Part shown: positions 58,285 to 64,000 of the stretch, piece by piece | How the letters are laid out: each line of letters begins with the position of its first letter | Position numbering within the stretch: position 1 is the stretch's first letter | From: Gp6-AA40 sp035649635 | GTDB taxonomy: Bacteria; Acidobacteriota; Vicinamibacteria; Vicinamibacterales; UBA2999 | Direction: 5' to 3' | Length of the DNA stretch: 64,000 bases | Assembly: GCA_035649635.1 (NCBI GenBank) | Contig: DASRJE010000228.1 | Coordinates: 23,372-87,371 of the forward strand | Made by a program: the position numbers and the translations under genes | Notes under the pieces: model-generated | Told to the model about the DNA's origin: nothing | Databases searched by the model: none | Seen by the model: the letters and a program-made list of their open reading frames with translations, nothing else

Positions 58285-58326
58285 CGTCGTCAGCGACGCG
58301 TCGTCAGCGACGCGTCGTCAGCGACG
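58285..58326. repeat. Three tandem 14-base units at the end of the DUF1592 gene
   Basis: CGTCGTCAGCGACG occurs three times without mismatch (58285-58298, 58299-58312, 58313-58326). The stop codon (58304) lies inside the array. As 14 is not a multiple of 3, each unit gained or lost would change the reading frame of the C-terminus. Confidence 0.85.
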
Positions 58327-60787
58327 CCGTCGACGATGGCGCCCGTTCCGGCTCGGGCACCATCCGCATCCGGAATGCATCGCTGCGGACGATTCCCATC
58401 ACGATCGACGAGAACCGGTACTTGTCGCGCGCCGCCTCTCGAACGATCTTACGCACCGCTGGCATGTCGTAGTAGTCAACGGTGCGCCCCAGTGCATACG
58501 TCATCAATCTTTCGGTCAGGGTTTGCACGAACTGTTCAGGTCGCCTGGTCAGTGCGACGCGAAGGTCGGCAGGGCTGTTGACCGTGGTGCCATCAACGAG
58601 GCGGCCGGACGCGTCGATCGCCGTTCCGGCATAGCGGTCGTCGGCGCGCCATTCGCCAATCGCGTCGTAGTTCTCGAGCGCGAATCCGAGCGGGTCCATC
58701 ACGCCGTGACAGGCGTTGCATGACGGTTTGGCGCGATGCTGCTCCATGATCTCGCGCACCGAGCGCTGCTTCTCGCCGTCCTTGTTCTCCTGGAATGCTT
58801 CCACGTCCGGTGGCGGCGGCGATGGCGGCGTGCCCAGCAGGTTTTCCAGAATCCAGGCGCCTCGCAGCACCGGCGCGGTGCGGTTCGCGTAGGACGTTGT
58901 CAACAACACGGCACCCTTGCCCAGCAGGCCCCAACGGTTTGCATCGGTCAGCGTGACCCGGCGGAACCGATCGCCGCGGACATTGGGAATACCGTAGTGG
59001 AGCGCCAGCCTCTCGTTGACGAAGGTGTGATTGGCCGTCAGCAACTCGAGAACCGGACGATCTTCACGAAGGATGCTGCCAATAAACAGCTCCATCTCGC
59101 GCCGGAATGCCCCGCGCAAGCTGTCGTCGAAGTTCGGGAAGATGATGGGGTCCGGATCGATCTCTTCGAGCGCGCGCATCTTCAGCCACTGGAAGGCGAA
59201 GGTGTTCACGAGCGATTCGGACCGCGGGTCGGCCAGCAGTCGACGCACCTGTGTTTCAAGCACCGTGGGCGTCGTGAGGGTCCGGCGCTCCGCCGCGGCT
59301 AACAGCGCGTCATCGGGAGCGCGCCCGATCAGGAAGAACGAGAGACGCGATGCCAGCTCCACGTCACTGATCGCGTGGATGCTGCCTGGCGCGAGACCTG
59401 CCGGCGACCGCTCCGCGCGATACAGGAATTTCGGGCTGGCGAGAATCGTCGGCAGCGCATCGCGGATGGCTGTGTCGAAGTCGCTGAGCGCCCGGGCGGC
59501 GCTGTAGAACTGGAGCGGCGCGTCGAGATCGGCATCCGTAATCGGGCGACGATACGCCTTGCGCGCGATCGTCGACAGAATCGTCTTCGCGCACGCGAGT
59601 TCGTCATTCTGATTCCTGGGTCGGCAGACGAACACACGGGAACGGCTCGGCGTATCGCTGATCCCGCTCGGGTTGAACGGTCCCTGGATCTCCAGACTGC
59701 CGATTCGCGGAATGCGATCCTCGCCGGCTGACGGACGGAACGAATGCAGCAACTCGTCGGGCTCGGCGAACGTGCGCGCCACGAATGTCACGCCGACCTT
59801 GTGCGGGCCGGCCGTCACCTTGACCGGGATGTCGATGAAACGGGCATTGATCGCGGCCACTGCCGGAGCCTGCTGCTGATCGATCGCCTTGATGTCGTCT
59901 TCTCCACCAATGGTGTTCTGAAACACCTTCACGCCGTCGATGGTGACCACGAGCGTGTGCTTGTACTCCATCCCGCGGACATAGCCGGCGATAGCCATGT
60001 TCGGGATATTGAGCTTGTAGTCGCCGTCGGCGGGAAAGAGGTGCTCGACCAGCAATCCTCCGCGCGTGCCGAGCGGAAGACCATCGACGCGCAGAGACTG
60101 ATCGGTCCCGCGTGACGGACGATAGGTCTGGCTGCCTGGCCGCGCCGCCGGGTTGCCAACTGCCCGAGCACTCACCACCCGCGCCGCCGATATGTATTGA
60201 TCGAGGAAAGAGGGCGACACGGTGAGCACGCTGGCGACGTTGTCGAATCCCTCGGCCTCATCATCCTTGGGGAGCAGGGCGGCAGCGTCGATCTTGATCC
60301 CGAGCAGATCGTCAATCGCGGCAGCGTACTCCGCGCGATTGAGCCGATGCAGCGCGACGCGGCCTGGATTCGGATGCGCGGCGGCCGCCTCGTCCAGCGA
60401 CTGTTCGAGCCACGACACCATCGAATCCACGCTCGCCTGGTCGGGCCGGCGCACACCGGGCGGCGGCATCATGCCACCGCGGAGTTTGCGAACCGTCTTC
60501 TCCCACACGTCGGCATGCTCGGGGAGCTTTGCCAAATCCATCGTGTCGAACATCAGACCGGCGGTCTTCGTTCGCTGGTTGTGGCAGGTGACGCAGTAGG
60601 TATCGAGCAGCGCGCGCGGTGCAAGGGGCGCAGACGACTGTGCGATCGGTGCCTGGGCCGACAAAGTGGCGCGACTAGAGCCCGTTGCTGAAACAGCAGC
60701 AAGGAGCGCAACGCTCGCCACGACATGGACGTTGTACCTAGTACTTAGCACTTTGCACCTTACACCCTTGCTCCTTGCAACTTGCAC
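58304..60787 (-). CDS. DUF1592/DUF1588/DUF1587/DUF1595/DUF1585 multidomain heme protein, module 2
   Basis: 827 residues if GTG 60787 is used; codons 1-20 come from a heptad repeat, and GTG near 60721 (VASVALLAAVSATG) may be the real start, giving a cleaner signal peptide. CVTCH is at residues 65-69, DUF1587 begins LHRLNRAEYAAAIDDLLGIKIDAAALLPKDDEAEGFDN. ILSTIARKAYRRPIT (DUF1595), SRLSFFLIGRAPDDALLAAA (DUF1592), RTAPVLRGAWILENLLGTPPSPPPP with the second heme motif CNACH (DUF1588), and a DUF1585 C-terminus follow. It lacks the low-complexity insertion of the module 1 copy. It probably acts in periplasmic oxidation. Confidence 0.92.
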   Translation of the reverse strand: MQVARSKGVRCKVLSTRYNVHVVASVALLAAVSATGSSRATLSAQAPIAQSSAPLAPRALLDTYCVTCHNQRTKTAGLMFDTMDLAKLPEHADVWEKTVRKLRGGMMPPPGVRRPDQASVDSMVSWLEQSLDEAAAAHPNPGRVALHRLNRAEYAAAIDDLLGIKIDAAALLPKDDEAEGFDNVASVLTVSPSFLDQYISAARVVSARAVGNPAARPGSQTYRPSRGTDQSLRVDGLPLGTRGGLLVEHLFPADGDYKLNIPNMAIAGYVRGMEYKHTLVVTIDGVKVFQNTIGGEDDIKAIDQQQAPAVAAINARFIDIPVKVTAGPHKVGVTFVARTFAEPDELLHSFRPSAGEDRIPRIGSLEIQGPFNPSGISDTPSRSRVFVCRPRNQNDELACAKTILSTIARKAYRRPITDADLDAPLQFYSAARALSDFDTAIRDALPTILASPKFLYRAERSPAGLAPGSIHAISDVELASRLSFFLIGRAPDDALLAAAERRTLTTPTVLETQVRRLLADPRSESLVNTFAFQWLKMRALEEIDPDPIIFPNFDDSLRGAFRREMELFIGSILREDRPVLELLTANHTFVNERLALHYGIPNVRGDRFRRVTLTDANRWGLLGKGAVLLTTSYANRTAPVLRGAWILENLLGTPPSPPPPDVEAFQENKDGEKQRSVREIMEQHRAKPSCNACHGVMDPLGFALENYDAIGEWRADDRYAGTAIDASGRLVDGTTVNSPADLRVALTRRPEQFVQTLTERLMTYALGRTVDYYDMPAVRKIVREAARDKYRFSSIVMGIVRSDAFRMRMVPEPERAPSSTASLTTRR

Positions 60788-60843
60788 CTTTGCTCTAACT
60801 TTTGACCTTTGACCCTTGACGTTTGACTTTTGATCTTTGACCT
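60724..60843. repeat. Heptad-period intergenic repeat, type D, copy 4
   Basis: ACCTAGT, ACTTAGC, ACTTTGC, ACCTTAC, ACCCTTG, then ACCTTTG, ACTTTTG, ACCTTTG, ACCCTTG, ACGTTTG, ACTTTTG, ATCTTTG, ACC: a one-sense array with ACY at 7-base steps. It runs from the 5' codons of the DUF1592 gene to the stop of the next gene. Confidence 0.85.
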
Positions 60844-61786
60844 ACACGATCCCGCCCAGCTCTCTGACGTGCAACCACATGCCGCGATAAGTCACGTTCA
60901 AGAAAAGGGACGGATCACCACACCGTTCGTCGAACTCTTTTGTGGCGCCCGCTGCGAGCATATCGCTGGTTCCCATTCCCTTGCGCATCATCTGGTGCAG
61001 GCGCTCGCGTAGTGTGACGAGCATCTCGTGTTGCACCTTGAGATCGGCGCGTGTCTGCACTGGCCCGGTGCCCGGGATGACGCGGGTCTGATCGTCGGTC
61101 AAGTCGAGCAGCGTTTTCGTCGCCGTCATCAGGCCGCCCAGCCAGCCCCCGCTGATGTAGTCCGCGATTGGGTAGCTTCCGACCGCCAGCACATCGCCGG
61201 CAACCAGCACGTTGGCTTCCGGGAAGAAGACATAGATGTCGCCGTCGGTGTGCGCCTGCCCCAGCGGACCGAATTCGATCCGCTCCCGTCCGAACGTCAT
61301 CTTGTCAGCCGTGTAAGACGTTTTGGTTGGCCAGGCAACTTTCGGAAGAGCCTTGTAGCTGCGATGCTGCCAGTCGACGAAGATATCGTTGGCCAGGTAC
61401 TGCTTCGTGTTCTCGTGCGCGATGATCTGCGCACCGCTTCGGCCGGCGGTCTCATTCGACCCAGTGTGCTCGGCGTGCCAGTCGGTGTTGAACAAGTAAC
61501 GAACGGGCTTGCCGCCGGTGAGGCCCGACACCGTCTGAGCCAATTCCGGGGCGTGGTCGTGAAGGCCACCGTTCACCAACGCGCCGCCGTCATCAGCGGT
61601 CACCACGACGACGTTTCCACCCGCGCCTGAGACAAGAGTGAGCGTGTCAGTGAGTCGATTGGTCGTGAGGGCCGAATGGTTGGTTTGCGCACGCGCGCGC
61701 GTCGCCGCCCCGAGCGGAAGAGACAGCGCAGCAGCACTTCCGACCAGCGTACGAAGCACGTCCCGTCGACTCGGCGCGGGAGCCAT
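60842..61786 (-). CDS. Exported MBL-fold protein with altered metal motif
   Basis: 314 residues with a twin-arginine leader (PSRRDVLRTLVGSAAALSLPLG). The MBL core reads VRYLFNTDWHAEHTGSNET, where the family has HxHxDH: the first His is Asp and the Asp is Glu, keeping two His. Later parts look normal: IIAHENTKQYLAND, GPLGQAHTDGDIYVFFPEANVLVAGDVL, RVIPGTGPVQTRADL. It may bind metal in a different way or act as a non-catalytic binder. It lies just upstream of no partner on its strand; the PEP-CTERM gene is 41 bases before it. Confidence 0.88.
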   Translation of the reverse strand: MAPAPSRRDVLRTLVGSAAALSLPLGAATRARAQTNHSALTTNRLTDTLTLVSGAGGNVVVVTADDGGALVNGGLHDHAPELAQTVSGLTGGKPVRYLFNTDWHAEHTGSNETAGRSGAQIIAHENTKQYLANDIFVDWQHRSYKALPKVAWPTKTSYTADKMTFGRERIEFGPLGQAHTDGDIYVFFPEANVLVAGDVLAVGSYPIADYISGGWLGGLMTATKTLLDLTDDQTRVIPGTGPVQTRADLKVQHEMLVTLRERLHQMMRKGMGTSDMLAAGATKEFDERCGDPSLFLNVTYRGMWLHVRELGGIV

Positions 61787-61827
61787 CGCCAGAGTCTAAC
61801 GTGAAATGGTGCCTGCCGAAAGGCGCC

Positions 61828-62598
61828 TTAGCGATTCCGTTTTGGCATGCGTCGAGCCCGGACCATTAGGCCGAAAGCGGCCACCGTCATGAGACTTAGG
61901 GTCGACGGCTCTGGCACGGGAACAACGGGTGGCTGTTCCGGACTGCGCATCGATTCGCGCGTTCGCGGATCCGAGTCGTCATCATCGCCTGGAGGCGGGT
62001 CGATTCGTGGATACCGAAGTGGCGTTGACAGGTCGCCATCGCCGTCGCCGGTCCCTTCAAGGGACAGATTTGCTAATTCGGTTACACCGTTTGGTGGAGT
62101 CAAATCGGGAAGGGGGCCGTCTTCAGTTACCCCACCACCGGCGCCGGACCAACCGACGCCACCCCACGGACCGATGCTGCGCAATCTCGACCCATCGCAG
62201 TCTGCGCACTCAGGCCAGTTCAGCAGGATGCCTCGATCCGCCAGGACGAAGTCGCCGAACATGTCGGGCGCACCTGGAAGGCTCGACCAGGTCTCGGGCT
62301 CGGGGCTACCCCAGTGCCCGGAACCGGACGCGCCTGGCAGTGGGTCGTTTGACGATTCGGAAGATCTGAGACGGAGCGTATTGATGACAGCTTGCGGAAG
62401 CGCCACCGCCCGCGGTTTGTAAGTCGCGAGCGGAGTAGCGGTCGCTGGTGCACTCGCCGCAGTAGATTGAGCGAGAGCATCGGGCGGATCGTCGTCGCCA
62501 TCCGATCGACCTGGCGTGAGCAGAAGTGCGCACACGATCAGGACAATGACCGACACCATCACGCCCAGCCGGACACGGGGGGAGAGCCAGGCTGGCAT
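61828..62598 (-). CDS. PEP-CTERM exported protein
   Basis: 256 residues. One N-terminal helix (LGVMVSVIVLIVCALLLTPG), a low-complexity Pro/Gly/Asp/Ser-rich body, and a C-terminal sorting signal VPVPEPSTLSLMTVAAFGLMVRARRMP: Pro-Glu-Pro, membrane helix, Arg cluster. This is the target of an exosortase (XrtA/EpsH type), usually linked to exopolysaccharide or biofilm. A single cysteine pair (CADC) lies near residue 140. No exosortase gene is in the window. The body has no known domain. Confidence 0.85.
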   Translation of the reverse strand: MPAWLSPRVRLGVMVSVIVLIVCALLLTPGRSDGDDDPPDALAQSTAASAPATATPLATYKPRAVALPQAVINTLRLRSSESSNDPLPGASGSGHWGSPEPETWSSLPGAPDMFGDFVLADRGILLNWPECADCDGSRLRSIGPWGGVGWSGAGGGVTEDGPLPDLTPPNGVTELANLSLEGTGDGDGDLSTPLRYPRIDPPPGDDDDSDPRTRESMRSPEQPPVVPVPEPSTLSLMTVAAFGLMVRARRMPKRNR

Positions 62599-62759
62599 TC
62601 ACCATACAGATGAGCAAGAGCGGCACCGATTGGTTCTCAAACGGAAATTCACAGAGCGACACGTTGATTCTGCCGCGAGGAAGACTGATGCCTGCCTCGC
62701 TCGCGCTCATTGTCGAGAAGATTGGCTCTCGCTACGGCGACTAACTAGCCAACAGGCTC

Positions 62760-63227
62760 CTACCGGCCGCCCACGTGCGCGTCAGCCTGCGCGACGAGCG
62801 ACTCGATGTCGGCAGACGATTGCACGCCCGAGACGCGGGAGACTTCGCGACCGTCGCGAAAAATCATCAGCGTCGGAATCGACAGGATGCGGAAGCGCTC
62901 GCTCAACTCGGGCACGGCATCGGTGTCGACCTTCACCGCGAGCGCGCGCCCCGCCAGGTTGCGGGCTGCTGTCTCGAACTGCGGCGCCATCATTCGGCAC
63001 GGGCCGCACCATGGCGCCCAGAAGTCCACCACGATCGCGACAGGCGACTGTTGCAGCATCGAATCGAACGACGCCGCATCAGGTGCCTCGACGGGCCGGG
63101 CCGGGGCCGGCAGCATCGTCCGGCAGTTTGCACACCGAGTGGGGCGATTCAGATGCGGGTATCGAAGACGATTCGTCTTGTCGCATGAGGGACATCGCAT
63201 GAGCACGCCGTGATTGTCGACTTTCAT
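62760..63227 (-). CDS. trxC: Zinc-ribbon thioredoxin (thioredoxin 2 type)
   Basis: 155 residues from ATG 63227; ATG 63200 (MRCPSCDK) is an alternative. An N-terminal zinc ribbon with two Cys pairs (MRCPSCDKTNRLRYPHLNRPTRCANCRTML) is typical of thioredoxin 2. The thioredoxin fold follows with active site FWAPWCGPCRMMAPQFE, cis-Pro in LSIPTLMIFRDGREV and the usual KVDTDAVPELSERF. It reduces disulfides in the cytoplasm, often under oxidative stress. It stands alone on the minus strand. Confidence 0.95.
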   Translation of the reverse strand: MKVDNHGVLMRCPSCDKTNRLRYPHLNRPTRCANCRTMLPAPARPVEAPDAASFDSMLQQSPVAIVVDFWAPWCGPCRMMAPQFETAARNLAGRALAVKVDTDAVPELSERFRILSIPTLMIFRDGREVSRVSGVQSSADIESLVAQADAHVGGR

Positions 63228-63258
63228 TCCACCAGTATTCTCCATACGGCTACGGGTT

Positions 63259-63283
63259 GCCGGGTCTACAAACAAGACCCGGC
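63259..63283. repeat. REP-like hairpin, class E (GCCGGGTCT variant)
   Basis: GCCGGGTCT (63259-63267) and AGACCCGGC (63275-63283) with CTAC flank, in the region upstream of the thioredoxin gene. Confidence 0.75.
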
Positions 63284-63369
63284 CTACACCGCTGCAGTGT
63301 CAAAAAGTGCAATACCCAGACCGCGCGCGCTTGGCAACTGGCCAGCGCGGCGCTACACTCCGCAACGCT

Positions 63370-63876
63370 ATGATTCGACTCGTCCTCGCGGGTTCACTGT
63401 TTTGCCTCGTCGCGATCCCGGCCGCCGCTCAGTCGAAGGAGGCCGCCACTCTTTCAGCGCGACTGCAGAAGTTTGAAGACAAAGAAGAGATTCAGAATCT
63501 GCTCCTCGACTACGGTCGCCATCTCGACAATCGCGATTTCGCCGCCTACTCGCTCCTGTTCGCGAAAGACGGCGAATGGGTCGGCGGCTTCGGCTCGGTA
63601 TCCGGTCCCGCCAGTATCCAGGCGTTCATGGAGAAGAACATGGGAACCGGGCCCAATCGGGCCAAGAACTATCACCTGCTCTCGAACTTCGTCATCAGCG
63701 TAAATGGCGACACCGCCACCGCCTGGTCTCGCTGGGCCTTCGTCGTCCCGGCCGAACGCGGCGCGGTGATCTCTCAAGCCGGCCGGTACGACGATACGCT
63801 CGTGCGTGAAGACGGCCACTGGAGATTCAAGCGTCGAGTCGCCTCCAACGACACGGCGCCCCCAACACAAAAATGA
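63370..63876 (+). CDS. Exported SnoaL-like (NTF2-fold) protein
   Basis: 168 residues from ATG 63370. Signal peptide (MIRLVLAGSLFCLVAIPAAAQ), then LQKFEDKEEIQNLLLDYGRHLDNRDFAAYSLLFAKDGEWVGG, GPASIQAFMEKNMG, NYHLLSNFVISVNGDTATAWSRWAFVV, QAGRYDDTLVREDGHWRFKRRV. This is the SnoaL_4-like fold, as in hydroxylase small subunits and dehydratases. The TGA stop is the first part of a repeat (63875-63932). Activity unknown. Confidence 0.85.
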   Translation: MIRLVLAGSLFCLVAIPAAAQSKEAATLSARLQKFEDKEEIQNLLLDYGRHLDNRDFAAYSLLFAKDGEWVGGFGSVSGPASIQAFMEKNMGTGPNRAKNYHLLSNFVISVNGDTATAWSRWAFVVPAERGAVISQAGRYDDTLVREDGHWRFKRRVASNDTAPPTQK

Positions 63877-63932
63877 CACCGGGTGTGATTTCCGTGATTT
63901 CCAGGTGACCATGTGAAATCACACCCGGTGTC
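63875..63932. repeat. Inverted repeat, class H, 18-base arms
   Basis: GACACCGGGTGTGATTTC (63875-63892) and GAAATCACACCCGGTGTC (63915-63932) are exact inverse copies. The first base pair belongs to the TGA stop of the SnoaL-like gene. It is related to the shorter copy at 52512-52546. Confidence 0.85.
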
Positions 63933-63947
63933 TTAGCAGAGGACACC

Positions 63948-64000
63948 ATGAAAGCATTCTGGTTGGCGTGCCCGGTCTTCGTGACTCTGTTCGTCGTCGC
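63948..64000 (+). CDS. Start of an exported protein (cut by window edge)
   Basis: ATG 63948 with GAGGA at 63939-63943 opens a signal-peptide-like sequence, MKAFWLACPVFVTLFVV, up to the window end. The frame of only 17 residues does not allow a family call. Confidence 0.6.
   Translation, partial: MKAFWLACPVFVTLFVV

Noticed and set aside
1..64000. tRNA, rRNA or riboswitch
   Set aside because: I scanned intergenic gaps for cloverleaf-like or known conserved elements and found none I could support.
1..64000. Transposase or RAYT responsible for the REP elements
   Set aside because: No reading frame shows an IS200/RAYT HUH motif or a DDE transposase pattern; the source must be elsewhere in the genome.

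Overview
The window looks like a chromosomal segment of a GC-rich soil or sediment bacterium, most likely an acidobacterium of the Vicinamibacteria (subdivision 6) type. The reasons are the gene families present: PQQ dehydrogenases, DUF1552/DUF1592 and DUF1501/DUF1800 pairs, secreted TPWGDPD-motif proteins, DUF6152, a PEP-CTERM protein, and dense palindromic intergenic repeats. This placement is inference from gene content; no rRNA or tRNA gene was recognised. Coding is dense, with many 1-4 base start/stop overlaps and many GTG starts.

Layout. 1-3.0 kb: end of a PQQ dehydrogenase, a secreted VOC protein, a SnoaL-like protein, a truncated PQQ relic and a beta-barrel protein. 3.0-8.3 kb: secreted M4 metalloprotease, MFS transporter, lactonase-like MBL protein, a VapBC pair. 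8.4-18.2 kb (mostly minus strand): a CoA-linked acid catabolism set (class I fumarase split into two subunit genes, MaoC hydratase, CaiB/BaiF CoA transferase, CitE-like lyase, acyl-CoA dehydrogenase, DASS dicarboxylate transporter, and a hydroxybutyrate-dehydrogenase-like SDR). 18.2-20.1 kb: recQ. 21.2-27.3 kb: a tight six-gene operon with two MmgE/PrpD proteins, an ACS-type MFS transporter and three small unknowns. 27.4-32.6 kb: a cupin / PQQ dehydrogenase / soluble sugar dehydrogenase / VOC / TPWGDPD operon. 32.7-38.7 kb: module 1 of DUF1592, DUF1552 and an ankyrin-cytochrome c fusion. 38.8-44.7 kb (plus strand): MBL protein, small secreted proteins and a PAS histidine kinase with its NarL-type regulator. 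45.1-49.1 kb: cyclase, carboxymuconolactone decarboxylase-like protein, hydroxyacid dehydrogenase, aldehyde dehydrogenase. 49.2-52.3 kb: a second VapBC pair with a clear operator, a LytS-type kinase, a lipoprotein. 52.5-60.8 kb: DUF1800/DUF1501, then module 2 of DUF1592, DUF1552 and ankyrin. 60.8-64 kb: MBL protein, PEP-CTERM protein, zinc-ribbon thioredoxin, SnoaL-like protein and the start of another exported protein.

How it fits together. The MaoC, CoA transferase, CitE-like lyase, acyl-CoA dehydrogenase and MmgE/PrpD genes are the same families as the itaconate-degradation (rip) locus of Pseudomonas aeruginosa. With the fumarase/mesaconase-type enzyme and dicarboxylate transporters they suggest breakdown of a branched C5 or similar diacid to acetyl-CoA and pyruvate. 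A large periplasmic oxidative set (PQQ enzymes, heme-containing DUF1592 and ankyrin-cytochrome c proteins) suggests extensive oxidation outside the cytoplasm.

The most unusual signal is in the DNA between genes. Four sequence types of intergenic repeat, different in sequence, all share a 7-base period, often with a T/G-rich arm followed by an A/C-rich arm. Separate REP-like hairpins of several classes sit at gene ends, where they supply stop codons. Both kinds of repeat also run into reading frames, including what looks like a signal peptide.
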